Positions 36,051 to 46,826 of a stretch of 64,000 nt of DNA are shown piece by piece; position 1 is the first letter of the stretch, and every line of letters starts with the position of its first letter. The stretch covers positions 272,649 through 336,648 of the forward strand of contig CALJES010000003.1 of the NCBI GenBank assembly GCA_938074205.1. The letters are read 5' to 3'. Origin of the DNA: an uncultured bacterium (GTDB taxonomy: Bacteria > Armatimonadota > UBA5829). Under the pieces are notes generated by a model. It was not told the origin of the DNA, did not search any database, and worked only from the letters and a program-made list of their open reading frames with translations. The translations under genes and the position numbers were made by a program.

Positions 36051-37733
36051 GTGAGGATGAACGGAGCTAATGCGCTAGTCCAGTCGTTAGTAGATCACGG
36101 CGTTGAAGTTATATTTGGAATACCCGGTGGCGTGATGATACCAATCTACGACGCATTATACGATCGTAAGGACATTCGAAACATTCTTATGCGCCACGAG
36201 CAGGGTGCTGCTCACGCTGCTGACGGCTACGCTCGCGCCACCGGCAAAGTCGGGGTTTGCTTTGCGACATCAGGTCCTGGCGCAACAAATCTTGTAACTG
36301 GCATAGCTACGGCCCAGATGGATTCAATTCCAATACTAGCCGTAACTGGACAGTGCAGAACCACAGTTATTGGCAAGGACGCGTTCCAGGAAGCAGACAT
36401 TACTGGCATAACGATGCCCATAACCAAACACAACTATCTCATTAAGGATCCCGCCGACATACCACGCGTTATAGCGGAAGCCCTTTACATCGCGCGCACC
36501 GGCAGACCTGGGCCAGTCCTTGTTGACGTGCCGATGGATATGTCTCTGGCAGAAGTGGATTATGAACCTGTGCACGAAGTCAAAATTCGCAGCTATTCGC
36601 CTGAGATCGAAATCGATGATAAAGCAATTGACAAGGCGGTGGAGCTGATTGAGCGTTCCGAGAGGCCCGTTCTCTACGTAGGAGGCGGCGTCATAGCGTC
36701 CGGTGCTTCAGAGGAACTACTTGCTCTAAGTGAGAAAACTCATATTCTGGTGACTACAACCCTTCTTGGCAAGGGAGCAATACCGGAAACGCATCCGCAT
36801 TCGCTTGGTATGCTCGGAATGCACGGCACCGCTTATGCCAACCATGCTGTTCACAATTGCGACCTCTTGATTGCTGTAGGTGCGAGATTTGATGACAGGG
36901 TGACGGGTAAGCTCGCAGCGTTTGCCAAGAAGGCAAAAGTTATTCACGTCGATATCGACCCGGCTGAAATTGGAAAAACGGTGCCTGCAGATGTTGCCAT
37001 TGTAGGGGACTGTAAAGAGGTGCTAAAGCGTCTAGCGGAGCGAGTCAAGCCAAGAGTAGAAACCGATTGGAACAAACAGATAATGAAGTGGCGAAACGAA
37101 TATCCGCTGGTCTGTCCGACAGACGAAGATAGACTCTTGCCTCAGTGCGTAATAGCCAAGATTTGGGAGTTGACGAAGGGTGAGGTAATCGTTGTGACCG
37201 ACGTTGGACAGCACCAGATGTTCACAGCTCTTCACTACAAGGTAACTAAACCGAGGCATTTTCTGTCCAGCGGCGGGTTGGGCACCATGGGATTTGGCTT
37301 ACCAGCCGCAATCGGTGCACAGGTTGGGTGTCCAAACAAGACGGTAGTTCTAATCTGCGGCGACGGCGGTTTCCAGATGACAATACAGGAGCTCGCTCCG
37401 GCTGTCGAACACAAGCTGCCCATTAAGATCTGTTTGATAAACAACCGTTACTTAGGCATGGTCCGGCAGTGGCAGGAACTGTTTTGGAACGGGCGGTACT
37501 CAGGTGTCGATATTTCTGTTCAACCGGACTTCGTCAAGCTTGCCGATGCATATGGTGCAGCCGGTTTTAGAGTCGAAAAGCCGAGCGAAGTCGAGCCCAC
37601 GTTCAAAAAGGCACTGGAGATCAATGATCGGCCGACAATCATAGACTTCGTTGTTCACCGTGAGGAAAACGTTTTTCCCATGATACCCGCTGGCGGAACT
37701 ATCGAAGAAATGATGGTGAATAGACCTAAATGA
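36051..37733 (+). CDS. ilvB: acetolactate synthase large subunit
   Basis: A 560-residue thiamine-diphosphate enzyme that condenses pyruvate to acetolactate, or pyruvate with 2-oxobutyrate to acetohydroxybutyrate. The start block VEVIFGIPGG and the catalytic Glu in MRHEQGAAHAADGYAR are clear. FAD-domain GARFDDRVTGKL lies near 283 and the ThDP motif GDGG...NNRYLGMVRQWQ near 440-475. Length and motifs distinguish it from catabolic forms. The start is GTG with GGAGG ten bases upstream; an ATG two codons later is possible. The regulatory subunit gene overlaps its stop. Confidence 0.97.
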   Translation: MRMNGANALVQSLVDHGVEVIFGIPGGVMIPIYDALYDRKDIRNILMRHEQGAAHAADGYARATGKVGVCFATSGPGATNLVTGIATAQMDSIPILAVTGQCRTTVIGKDAFQEADITGITMPITKHNYLIKDPADIPRVIAEALYIARTGRPGPVLVDVPMDMSLAEVDYEPVHEVKIRSYSPEIEIDDKAIDKAVELIERSERPVLYVGGGVIASGASEELLALSEKTHILVTTTLLGKGAIPETHPHSLGMLGMHGTAYANHAVHNCDLLIAVGARFDDRVTGKLAAFAKKAKVIHVDIDPAEIGKTVPADVAIVGDCKEVLKRLAERVKPRVETDWNKQIMKWRNEYPLVCPTDEDRLLPQCVIAKIWELTKGEVIVVTDVGQHQMFTALHYKVTKPRHFLSSGGLGTMGFGLPAAIGAQVGCPNKTVVLICGDGGFQMTIQELAPAVEHKLPIKICLINNRYLGMVRQWQELFWNGRYSGVDISVQPDFVKLADAYGAAGFRVEKPSEVEPTFKKALEINDRPTIIDFVVHREENVFPMIPAGGTIEEMMVNRPK

Positions 37734-37750
37734 GTTCTGGGAGCGAGATA

Positions 37751-38275
37751 ATGCAGAAACCCATGCAGCATACGATCACGGTTCTGGTCGAGAACAAACC
37801 CGGTGTTTTAGCACGGGTGGCGGGACTTTTCGCTCGTCGTGGTTTCAACATTGAGTCGCTGGCTGTCAGCATAACAGAGGATCCTACAATATCCAGAATG
37901 ACCATAGTCGTCACGGGTGACGACTCCACGCTTCAGCAGATCAACAAACAAACAGACAAGCTCATCGATGTTATCAAGGTAATCGACTACAGCGGTGTAC
38001 CGATTGTAGAACGTGAGCTCGCCATGATTAAAGTGAATGCTGAACCAAGTCGTCGAGCTGAGATTATGCAGATTGTCGATATATTCCGCGCCAAGATTAT
38101 TGACATAAGCGAGACCACGTTCACCATAGAGGTTACTGGAAGTGTAGCGAAAGTAGACGCGATAGAAAGGCTTCTTTCGCCGTTCGGTATAACTGAAGTC
38201 GTTAGAACAGGAAAGATCGCTATGGCACGAGGCGAGATCACAGCCATGTCTCAGATAAACAACAATAGTGGATAG
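37751..38275 (+). CDS. ilvN: acetolactate synthase small (regulatory) subunit
   Basis: A 174-residue regulatory subunit that activates IlvB and carries valine feedback control. The ACT domain (about 5-80) begins HTITVLVENKPGVLARVAGLFARRGFNI-like, cited here only in part, and a C-terminal domain (about 85-165) follows with EVTGSVAKVDAIERLL. An ATG at 37730 overlaps the ilvB stop, but it has no SD. The ATG at 37751 has GGGAG with seven-base spacing and gives the usual short N-terminus. Coupling to ilvB is likely either way. The intact ACT domain suggests normal feedback inhibition. Confidence 0.95.
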   Translation: MQKPMQHTITVLVENKPGVLARVAGLFARRGFNIESLAVSITEDPTISRMTIVVTGDDSTLQQINKQTDKLIDVIKVIDYSGVPIVERELAMIKVNAEPSRRAEIMQIVDIFRAKIIDISETTFTIEVTGSVAKVDAIERLLSPFGITEVVRTGKIAMARGEITAMSQINNNSG

Positions 38276-38359
38276 TGGTTAGAATTAATCCTGCTTCGCA
38301 AAAAGAAATCAGCCAGGTCGGTACATACACGATGCAATCGCGGGATACGGGAGTCGGAC

Positions 38360-38698
38360 TTGGACACGCAGATATTAAAAGAGTTGGTGTCGCAAGAAGT
38401 AGTCGAAAGAGCATTCCTGACCATAGCCGTAGCAGGACTGGCAGTGGGACTGATTACCGGAATCGCAATTGGTACAATGAAGCACCGCAGTAAACAGTAC
38501 GCGGCCGCCGGATTTTTGCTGGGTTTGCTGTTCTGTGGTGTCTATGGAATGTGGTTGCTTTTCGACGCGATAACTGACAAGCTGGGGCTGGATTCGATTG
38601 CCAATTTAGGAGCCCAATTATTACTGTTTTCAGCAATCGGTGCGGTGGCAGGACTAGCAGTAGCTCATCTTGTTGTTATGTTGAGCAGGAATGCTTAA
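38360..38698 (+). CDS. small membrane protein within the ilv operon
   Basis: A 112-residue protein with about three hydrophobic segments (roughly 18-40, 47-70 and 85-107) and short charged loops; I recognise no family. The start is TTG with GGGAG six bases upstream. It sits between ilvN (84 bp) and ilvC (41 bp) on the same strand with no terminator between, so it is co-transcribed under the T-box. A role in branched-chain amino acid handling is inferred only from position; a small exporter-like or accessory function is possible but unsupported by motifs. Confidence 0.65.
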   Translation: MDTQILKELVSQEVVERAFLTIAVAGLAVGLITGIAIGTMKHRSKQYAAAGFLLGLLFCGVYGMWLLFDAITDKLGLDSIANLGAQLLLFSAIGAVAGLAVAHLVVMLSRNA

Positions 38699-38712
38699 CA
38701 TCTGTTACCTAG

Positions 38713-39741
<1,029 letters not shown>

Positions 39742-39785
39742 GCTGCTTCGAAGAGAATGTTGCTGTGAAGAAAGGTGGTGCCCAC

Positions 39786-41330
39786 GTGAGCAGAAGGATA
39801 ATCATATTCGATACGACTCTTCGTGACGGCGAACAATCGCCGGGCGCAAATATGAATGTGGAAGAAAAGCTGCAGGTTGCTCAGCAACTTGCACGGCTTA
39901 ACGTGGACATCATTGAAGCCGGCTTCCCTGCTTCGTCTCCCGGCGACTTTGAGGCAGTTAGAGCCGTGGCGGAAACAATAAAAGGTCCAGCGATAGCTGC
40001 GCTGGCGCGCTGTAGAGACTCTGACATCGATGCTGCCGGGGAAGCCCTCAAAGGGGCGAAGAAACCAGTCATACACACATTCATAGCAACGTCTGATGTT
40101 CACGTGGAGAAGAAGCTCCGGAAGACTCGAGCTGAAGTGCTGGAGATGGCAGTGAATGCCGTTAAGCGCGCGAAACAGTACACGGATTACGTAGAGTTTT
40201 CCCCCGAGGACGCAGCACGCACGGGTTTTGAGTACCTTTGCCAAGTAGTCGAAGCAGTAATCGATGCCGGAGCTACTACGGTAAACATACCTGATACGGT
40301 TGGCTACGCTGTACCATCCCAATGGGGGGCTATGATCAGAAGGCTGATAGAAACCGTACCAAATATCCGTAAGGCTGTAGTAAGCGTTCATTGTCACAAC
40401 GACCTAGGCTTGGCAGTGGCGAACTCGTTGGCAGCTGTTGAGGCGGGTGCAGGCCAAGTAGAGTGCACCATCAACGGAATCGGCGAAAGAGCTGGCAATG
40501 CCGCAATGGAAGAAGTAGTTATGGCTTTAAAAACGCGAAAAGATTACTTCAACGTTGAGGTGGACATCAACACTAAAGAGTTCTACCGGGCGAGCAGGTT
40601 GGTGTCGGACGTCACTGGATTCACGGTCCAGCCTAACAAGGCAATTGTAGGGCGAAATGCCTTTGCTCACGAAGCTGGGATACACCAAGACGGCGTTCTG
40701 AAAGAGAGAACCACGTATGAAATCATGGACCCGGCGGATGTCGGCTGGATGGGAAGCGGTCTTGTGTTGGGGCGGCGTTCAGGTAAGCACGCGTTCTCCA
40801 AGCGCGTGCAGGAATTGGGCTTTGAGCTCACCCCTGAAGAGTTAGACAAAGCATTCGAACGCTTCAAGATCATAGCCGACAAGAAGAAGGAAGTCTACGA
40901 TGATGACATCGAAGCCATCGTCGCCGATGAGGTCTACGCCATACCCACTAAGTATCAGCTTTTGTATATGAATGTTATCACTAGTCTCAACGGCGTTCCA
41001 ACCGCCACCATTAAGTTGAGAACCGACGACGGCCGAGAAATCACCGATGCCGGAATTGGTGTGGGCTCTGTAGACGCCGTTTACAAGACTATAGACAAGC
41101 TTGTTGATGCGGAATACAAACTGGTAGACTTCGTGGTGAAATCTGTTACCGGCGGGACAGATGCTTTAGGCGAGGTGACTGTAAAACTCGAAACTCCTGA
41201 CGGCCGCGTTTATACGGGGCGCGGTGCAAGCCTTGACATAGTCGAAGCAAGCGCAAAAGCTTACATCAACGCTATAAACAAGCTGGTCTACTATCAGTCA
41301 CGAAGGGCGTCGCAGTTGTTTAATCAGTAA
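39786..41330 (+). CDS. leuA: 2-isopropylmalate synthase
   Basis: A 514-residue enzyme that commits 2-oxoisovalerate to leucine with acetyl-CoA. The start [18 protein letters not shown] is the HMGL-like active site. [15 protein letters not shown] (metal His) and the NGIGERAGN block follow, and the regulatory LeuA dimer domain spans about 385-510, with the [13 protein letters not shown] type of sequence. The frame runs back through the end of ilvC, but the GTG at 39786 after AAAGGTGG gives the usual N-terminus. The intact C-terminal domain implies leucine feedback control in addition to the T-box. It is the last gene clearly on the T-box transcript; a new promoter lies right behind it. Confidence 0.96.
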   Translation: MSRRIIIFDTTLRDGEQSPGANMNVEEKLQVAQQLARLNVDIIEAGFPASSPGDFEAVRAVAETIKGPAIAALARCRDSDIDAAGEALKGAKKPVIHTFIATSDVHVEKKLRKTRAEVLEMAVNAVKRAKQYTDYVEFSPEDAARTGFEYLCQVVEAVIDAGATTVNIPDTVGYAVPSQWGAMIRRLIETVPNIRKAVVSVHCHNDLGLAVANSLAAVEAGAGQVECTINGIGERAGNAAMEEVVMALKTRKDYFNVEVDINTKEFYRASRLVSDVTGFTVQPNKAIVGRNAFAHEAGIHQDGVLKERTTYEIMDPADVGWMGSGLVLGRRSGKHAFSKRVQELGFELTPEELDKAFERFKIIADKKKEVYDDDIEAIVADEVYAIPTKYQLLYMNVITSLNGVPTATIKLRTDDGREITDAGIGVGSVDAVYKTIDKLVDAEYKLVDFVVKSVTGGTDALGEVTVKLETPDGRVYTGRGASLDIVEASAKAYINAINKLVYYQSRRASQLFNQ

Positions 41331-41351
41331 AGCACTACATGATCAAGTTGG

Positions 41352-41380
41352 TTGGCAAAATTGATTGGGATGGGTACTAT
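41352..41380 (+). promoter_or_regulatory. promoter for the second leu unit
   Basis: TTGGCA (41352-41357), a 17-base spacer and TACTAT (41375-41380). The ATG at 41393 lies 12 bases after the -10, so a leader of about six bases or none is expected. This would let the leuCD-cimA genes be expressed without passing the T-box. Confidence 0.55.
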
Positions 41381-41392
41381 AAACATTAATGC

Positions 41393-42499
41393 ATGATGAG
41401 TGCGTATATGACAAGTTATGAACGGGTCTCACGTGTTCTGGAACGAAAGCCGGTGGACTTTCTACCGGCGTGCGTTAGCCCTTGGCCAGAAACGGTTGAG
41501 CGGTGGAAAAGAGAAGGTCATCTAAAAGAGGATGAGGACGTAGCTGAGCATTTCGAGCAGGATATTCGTTCGGCCGGTTGGTTGAATAGCACAGCCGATC
41601 TCGATTTCGTACCCGTCGTTATCGAGGAAACGGAAGAGACAATTCTGACGCTCGATGGAAATGGGGCCAAGCTTAGACGACACAAACTTCACGCTTCAAC
41701 ACCAGAGCACGTGGACTTCACTGTCAAAGACCGTCGAGGATGGGAAAAGCACATCAAGCCGCATCTGCTAGATGTAGATCGCAGACGCATACCTTTTGAA
41801 GGGTACCGAGACGCCAAGCGATTTGCAGCCGAGAAGTGCCGATTCTTCTGCTGGGCTGGTGTTGCGCCGTTCGAGCAGATACATCCCGTATGCGGACACG
41901 AATATATGCTGATGGGCATGGCAGAAGATCCAGATTGGGTCAAGGATATGGCAATTACCTATGCACGTATGACCATAATGCATCTAGAGACTCTGTTTGC
42001 CGAAGAAGGTAAACCTGACGGGATGTTCTTTTACGAGGATATGGGCTTCAAGAATAGGCCTTTTATGTCGCCGGCTATGTACCGTGAGATAATTCAACCT
42101 GCCCACAAGCTTCTATTCGACTTTGCACATTCACTGGGATGTAAGGTAATCGTACACTCGTGCGGATATGTCGAACCACTGATACCCGGCCTTATAGAAG
42201 CCGGAATGGATTGCCTACAAGCGATGGAAGTCAAGGCAGGAATGGATTTGCCGACACTCTTTAAGCGGTTCGGGGATCGAATCGCATTTTTTGGCGGTGT
42301 TGACGTTCGCACATTGATCGCAAATGATCGCGCCGCAATAGATACTGAGCTTGAGAAAAAAGTTAGGCTCGTCATGGAAGGCGGCGGAGGGTATATAGTT
42401 CACTCCGATCATTCTGAGCCGCCTGAGGTGGACCACGAAACCATGCATTATTTCATTGACCGAGGTAGAGAGTACGCGAAATACTACAAAGCTCGCTAA
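41393..42499 (+). CDS. uroporphyrinogen decarboxylase-family protein (methyltransferase-like)
   Basis: A 368-residue protein of the URO-D fold. The N-terminal [19 protein letters not shown] is the usual family opening, with [18 protein letters not shown] near 210 and [20 protein letters not shown] near 258. The HSCG motif gives the His and Cys used by corrinoid-dependent methyltransferases of this family (MtaA and MtbA relatives) to hold zinc, and [10 protein letters not shown] follows. It is thus more likely a methyl-transfer protein than a haem enzyme. Its location between leuA and leuC is odd. No SD is present and the start sits just behind a promoter. No corrinoid protein gene is near. 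Confidence 0.75.
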   Translation: MMSAYMTSYERVSRVLERKPVDFLPACVSPWPETVERWKREGHLKEDEDVAEHFEQDIRSAGWLNSTADLDFVPVVIEETEETILTLDGNGAKLRRHKLHASTPEHVDFTVKDRRGWEKHIKPHLLDVDRRRIPFEGYRDAKRFAAEKCRFFCWAGVAPFEQIHPVCGHEYMLMGMAEDPDWVKDMAITYARMTIMHLETLFAEEGKPDGMFFYEDMGFKNRPFMSPAMYREIIQPAHKLLFDFAHSLGCKVIVHSCGYVEPLIPGLIEAGMDCLQAMEVKAGMDLPTLFKRFGDRIAFFGGVDVRTLIANDRAAIDTELEKKVRLVMEGGGGYIVHSDHSEPPEVDHETMHYFIDRGREYAKYYKAR

Positions 42500-42537
42500 G
42501 TGCAGGGTCATCTGCAGTCCTTGAGAGGTTTCTGGTT

Positions 42538-43800
42538 ATGGGACAAACGATTACTCAGAAGATACTCGCTGCGCACTGCGGTAAGGACTATGTCGAGCCA
42601 GGAGAGCTTATAAATGCGCGCCTAGACTTTATGCTTGCCAACGATATAACCGCTCCGATTGCCATACGCGAGTTCGAAAGGATCGGTGCGAAGACTGTAT
42701 TCGACAAAGACCGTATTGCCCTTGTGCCTGATCACTCAACACCGAATAAAGACATAAACACTGCACAGCTAGTGAAGACGATACGCGAGTTCGCCAAGAA
42801 GCACAATATCACATATTGGTTTGAAATAGGGCGCGTGGGCATCGAGCACACCCTCTTACCTGACGAGGGTTTAGTGCTTCCCGGAGACTGTGTCATTGGA
42901 GCCGACTCGCACACGTGCACATACGGTGCCGTCGGCGCGTTCTCTACCGGTGTGGGGTCGACTGATTTGGCAGCCGCAATGGCATTGGGCGAAACTTGGT
43001 TCAAGGTTCCGGAGCAGATGAAGTTTGTGTACTACGGGAAGCTGCCAAAATGGGTCGGCGGAAAAGATCTGATTCTTTATACCATCGGCTTGATAGGAGT
43101 AGACGGCGCTCTATACCGGACTATGGAGTTTACTGGAGAAGCTGTAGCTGAGCTTGATATGGCGGGCCGATTCACGATGTGCAACATGGCGATAGAGGCT
43201 GGCGGAAAGAACGGTATCATTGCGCCAGACGAGAAAACTCTCGAGTATGTAAAGCTGAGGGCTAAACGGAGTTACACAATATACACAAGTGATCCGGACG
43301 CGGTTTACAGAGAAGTAGTCGAGATAGACGTATCAAAACTGGAACCGATGGTCAGTTTTCCGCATTTACCGGAAAACGCGAAACCTGTTAGCGAGGCTGC
43401 AGAAATTTGCATCGATCAGGTTGTCATCGGTTCCTGCACAAATGGCAGAATCGAGGACTTGCGTATTGCGGCGGAACTTCTCAAGGGTCGTAAGGTGCAT
43501 CCAGACGTGCGTCTTATAGTGATCCCGGCGACGCAGGAGATATACTTGCAGGCTGTTAAAGAGGGCTTGCTCGAGATCTTTGTGGAAGCTGGGGGAATTG
43601 TGTCTCCGCCTACCTGCGGACCTTGCCTGGGTGGGCACATGGGAGTCCTCGCTGAAGGTGAACGCGCAGTGGCAACAACTAACAGAAATTTCGTAGGAAG
43701 GATGGGTCATACGAAGTCGGAAGTATATCTAGCAGGTCCAGCGGTAGCAGCGGCATCAGCTATTCTCGGCCGCATAGCCAGTCCGGAGGAACTGAAATGA
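42538..43800 (+). CDS. leuC: 3-isopropylmalate/(R)-2-methylmalate dehydratase large subunit
   Basis: A 420-residue aconitase-family subunit carrying the 4Fe-4S cluster. Family blocks: [25 protein letters not shown] near 122-146, shown in part; [12 protein letters not shown] near 299; and [13 protein letters not shown] near 357. The three cluster cysteines are the C of SCTNG and those of CGPCLGG. Length places it in the archaeal-type LeuC/HacA branch rather than the long 460-residue form. Such enzymes can serve both leucine and citramalate pathways, as the neighbouring leuA and cimA suggest. The start is ATG after GAGAGG. leuD overlaps its stop codon. Confidence 0.95.
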   Translation: MGQTITQKILAAHCGKDYVEPGELINARLDFMLANDITAPIAIREFERIGAKTVFDKDRIALVPDHSTPNKDINTAQLVKTIREFAKKHNITYWFEIGRVGIEHTLLPDEGLVLPGDCVIGADSHTCTYGAVGAFSTGVGSTDLAAAMALGETWFKVPEQMKFVYYGKLPKWVGGKDLILYTIGLIGVDGALYRTMEFTGEAVAELDMAGRFTMCNMAIEAGGKNGIIAPDEKTLEYVKLRAKRSYTIYTSDPDAVYREVVEIDVSKLEPMVSFPHLPENAKPVSEAAEICIDQVVIGSCTNGRIEDLRIAAELLKGRKVHPDVRLIVIPATQEIYLQAVKEGLLEIFVEAGGIVSPPTCGPCLGGHMGVLAEGERAVATTNRNFVGRMGHTKSEVYLAGPAVAAASAILGRIASPEELK

Positions 43801-44303
43801 TTAGAGGCACAGTACACAAGTACGGCAGCAATGTTGACACTGATGTCATCATACCTGCGCGGTATTTGAACACCACTGATCCTAAGCAGCTTGCAGCCCA
43901 CTGCATGGAAGACATCGATCCGGAGTTTGTAAACCGCGTTAAGCCGGGAGACATTATCGTTGCAGAAGATAATTTCGGCTGCGGGTCTTCACGAGAACAT
44001 GCGCCGATTGCAATAAAGGAGTCTGGAGTTGCGTGTGTGATCGCGAATACGTTCGCGCGCATATTCTATAGGAATGCGTTGAATGTAGGGCTTCCAATAC
44101 TTGAGTGTCCTGATGCAGTTGCGGGCACGAATGCTGGCGACACTGTAGAAATCGATCTTGAATCAGGTAAGATCGCAAACGTTACGACTGGTAAGATATA
44201 CACTGCTAAGCCTTTTCCACCTTTTATGCGGGAATTGATCAGAGTCGGGGGACTTGTGAACTATGCACGTTCTCGCTTAAGTCAGAAGTCCGATGCCTCG
44301 TGA
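43797..44303 (+). CDS. leuD: 3-isopropylmalate/(R)-2-methylmalate dehydratase small subunit
   Basis: A 168-residue swivel-domain partner of LeuC that shapes the substrate pocket. The opening [23 protein letters not shown] and the substrate loop [19 protein letters not shown] are diagnostic; both are cited in part. Its start overlaps the leuC stop (ATGA), so the subunits are made in step. It ends in an overlap with the cimA region (stop at 44301-44303). The short length matches the archaeal-type LeuD that pairs with a 420-residue LeuC. The YLNT residues that steer substrate choice do not decide by eye between isopropylmalate and methylmalate. Confidence 0.95.
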   Translation: MIRGTVHKYGSNVDTDVIIPARYLNTTDPKQLAAHCMEDIDPEFVNRVKPGDIIVAEDNFGCGSSREHAPIAIKESGVACVIANTFARIFYRNALNVGLPILECPDAVAGTNAGDTVEIDLESGKIANVTTGKIYTAKPFPPFMRELIRVGGLVNYARSRLSQKSDAS

Positions 44304-44311
44304 GGTGCGCA

Positions 44312-45937
44312 ATGTCACAGGTGACCATATATGACACAACCCTTCGCGACGGAATGCAAGGCGAAGGAATAAGTTTTTCGGATGAGGACAAACTAAAAAT
44401 CGCTCGCAAACTAGACGAGTTCGGCGTGGCGTATATTGAAGGAGGTTGGCCCGGAGCAGCACCCTCGGATACCGATTTTTTTCGCCGCGCCAAGGATGTG
44501 AAATTCAAGAATGCGAAGCTGGTAGCATTCGGAAGCACGCGTAGAGCAAAAAACACTGCTGCTGACGATCCCTATATAGAGAAGCTTCTGCAGGCCGGCA
44601 CTTCGGTGATAACTATCTTCGGCAAGTCTTGGGACCTCCACGTCAGAGATGTTTTCCGTGTGTCTCTTCAGCAGAACCTGGAAATGATTCAAGATACGGT
44701 GAGTTACCTAGTCAGTCAGGGCAAAGAGGTAATTTTTGACGCTGAGCACTTCTTCGACGGCTACAAGGATAACCGCGAATATGCGCTGCAGACCCTGGAA
44801 GTTGCGAAACAGGCAGGGGCGTCTTGCTTGGTACTATGTGACACCAACGGCGGAAGCCTGCCGCACGAAATCGAAGAGATCACCCGCGATGTAGTGTCTA
44901 AGTTCGATGTACAAATAGGTATACACGCGCACAATGACTCTGAGCTCGGCGTGGCAAATACGATAGCAGCAGTTAGAGCAGGAGCTTCACATGTGCAGGG
45001 GACAATTAATGGACTTGGCGAACGGTGCGGGAACGCAAACCTGTGCAGCATCATTCCTATCCTGCAACTGAAAATGAATATCAAGTGCGTGCCTGAAGAA
45101 TCGTTGCCGCGGCTTGTTGAGCTGTCCCGATACGTCTACGAAGTAGCAAACGTCGTTCCAGACGACACATTGCCGTTTGTCGGCGCGAGTGCATTTGCTC
45201 ATAAGGCGGGCGTTCACGCAGACGCCGTCGAAAAGAACCCTAAGACTTATGAGCACATCGATCCAACGTTAGTCGGTGGAACAAGACGTATTCTTATCTC
45301 CTCGTATGCAGGCGGCAGTAATGTGGTTCACATGGCGAAGCGCCTCAACATAGATTTGAAGAAACAAGATCCGCAGGTAAAGGCGCTTTTGGATCACGTG
45401 GCCGCACTTGAGCGGCAAGGTTATTCGTTTGAGGAAGCGGAAGCAAGCTTTGAGCTGGTAGTAAAGAAGGCTTTGGGTCAGTACCGAAAGGTATTCGATT
45501 TGAAAGGCTTCCGCGTGATAATCGAGAAGAGGGGCCCTGATGATCAGTGTATTACAGAGGCCACGCTGAAGATCGCAGTTGACGGCAAGGAAGCGTTTAC
45601 TGTTGCAGAGGGTGACGGTCCGGTGCATGCGTTGGACAACGCGCTACGCCTTGCCCTGAAACGTTTCTATGGCAAAGAACTGGCTAAGATCAAGCTTTCT
45701 GACTTTAAAGTCCGCGTGGTCAACAGTCGCGCGGGCACAGCAGCCAAAGTACGAACGCTGATAGAATCCCGCGATCCGGAGACATCGTGGAGTACGGTTG
45801 GCGTGTCTGAAAACATTATTGAGGCAAGCTGGAAAGCACTTGCGGACAGTGTCGAATATGGCCTCTTGCGACATCTCGGAGAGAAGGAAACTTCAAGGTC
45901 CGGAGAACTGAAGGACCAGGACATCTGCCCCGACTGA
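44312..45937 (+). CDS. cimA: (R)-citramalate synthase
   Basis: A 541-residue HMGL-like enzyme that joins pyruvate and acetyl-CoA to citramalate, giving 2-oxobutyrate for isoleucine after the LeuCD and LeuB steps. It begins TIYDTTLRDGMQGEGISFS, where leuA has the EQSPG version; EGGWPGAAPSDTDFF, GIHAHNDSELGVANT and GLGERCGNANL are typical of CimA. A LeuA-dimer-like regulatory domain closes it. A GTG at 44300 is in frame and overlaps the leuD stop, but GAGG upstream favours the ATG at 44312. Its presence explains how isoleucine can be made although no threonine deaminase is in the operon. Confidence 0.93.
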   Translation: MSQVTIYDTTLRDGMQGEGISFSDEDKLKIARKLDEFGVAYIEGGWPGAAPSDTDFFRRAKDVKFKNAKLVAFGSTRRAKNTAADDPYIEKLLQAGTSVITIFGKSWDLHVRDVFRVSLQQNLEMIQDTVSYLVSQGKEVIFDAEHFFDGYKDNREYALQTLEVAKQAGASCLVLCDTNGGSLPHEIEEITRDVVSKFDVQIGIHAHNDSELGVANTIAAVRAGASHVQGTINGLGERCGNANLCSIIPILQLKMNIKCVPEESLPRLVELSRYVYEVANVVPDDTLPFVGASAFAHKAGVHADAVEKNPKTYEHIDPTLVGGTRRILISSYAGGSNVVHMAKRLNIDLKKQDPQVKALLDHVAALERQGYSFEEAEASFELVVKKALGQYRKVFDLKGFRVIIEKRGPDDQCITEATLKIAVDGKEAFTVAEGDGPVHALDNALRLALKRFYGKELAKIKLSDFKVRVVNSRAGTAAKVRTLIESRDPETSWSTVGVSENIIEASWKALADSVEYGLLRHLGEKETSRSGELKDQDICPD

Positions 45938-45990
45938 TTCCAAAGTTCTCTGCGGCGAATTGGGTCGTTAACCAGACGTACTGAAATCAG

Positions 45991-46824
45991 ATGGAAGTTC
46001 TAGTCGCGGAACCGGCCGGCGTTTGTTACGGAGTGCGCCGTGCTCTAGAGATTGTTGAGTCGGAAGTTCGTAAAGGACGCAAGATTGTAACGCTGGGACC
46101 CCTCATTCATAATCCACAAGCGGTAAAGCGCCTTGAAGAGAAAGGTGTGAGAGTTGTAAACGGCATCGAAGAAATGTGCGGGGGTGCGATTGTAATGCCC
46201 TCTCACGGCGCGCCGAAGGCTGTGCGGGAAACTGCCGAACGGGCCGGTTTACAAGTAATCGATGCCACTTGCCCGTTTGTTGCCAAGGTTCATAGGGTCG
46301 CAAGGAAGCTTGCGGAACATGGATACGAGGTTGTGGTGATAGGTGATCCTGGCCACTCAGAGGTAAAAGGCATACTAAGCGCTGCAGGGGAAAATGCTGT
46401 GGTTGTTAGTTCAACTAATGATGTCGAAAAGCACAACTGGGCGGCAAAGAAAGTTGGGATAGTCTGCCAGACTACACAAACACCTGAACATTTCGGCGAG
46501 ATAGTGGGCCTTATTGCAATGCGTGCGGCAGAGGTCGTAGCCCACAATACCATATGTTATGCAACGCACGACAGACAGTCTGCAGCCCGTAATCTAGCTC
46601 CGAAAGTAGACGCTATGTTTGTCGTGGGCGGCAGGAACAGTGCAAACACGAACCGATTAGCAGAAATATGTCGGGAATCGGGAGTGCGTACCTACCATAT
46701 CGAGACCGCAGACGAGATAGACCCGCAGGCCATCAAGGATTGCCGAATCGTAGGTTTGACTGCCGGTGCATCTACTCCGGATTGGGTTATTGATGAAGTG
46801 AAAGCGAGATTGGAAGCACTTTAA
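45991..46824 (+). CDS. ispH: 4-hydroxy-3-methylbut-2-enyl diphosphate reductase
   Basis: A 277-residue Fe-S enzyme, the last step of the MEP isoprenoid pathway, that makes isopentenyl and dimethylallyl diphosphate. The three cluster cysteines are C12 (GVCYGVRRAL), the Cys of DATCPFV near residue 95 and the Cys of NTICYATHDRQ near 187. GPLIHNP, HGAPKAVRE, GDPGHSEVKG and the closing GGRNSANTNRL and GASTPDW are all in place. The start has no strong SD. It is 53 bp behind cimA in the same direction with no terminator, so likely in the same transcript. It has no C-terminal S1 fusion. Confidence 0.96.
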   Translation: MEVLVAEPAGVCYGVRRALEIVESEVRKGRKIVTLGPLIHNPQAVKRLEEKGVRVVNGIEEMCGGAIVMPSHGAPKAVRETAERAGLQVIDATCPFVAKVHRVARKLAEHGYEVVVIGDPGHSEVKGILSAAGENAVVVSSTNDVEKHNWAAKKVGIVCQTTQTPEHFGEIVGLIAMRAAEVVAHNTICYATHDRQSAARNLAPKVDAMFVVGGRNSANTNRLAEICRESGVRTYHIETADEIDPQAIKDCRIVGLTAGASTPDWVIDEVKARLEAL

Positions 46825-46826
46825 AG

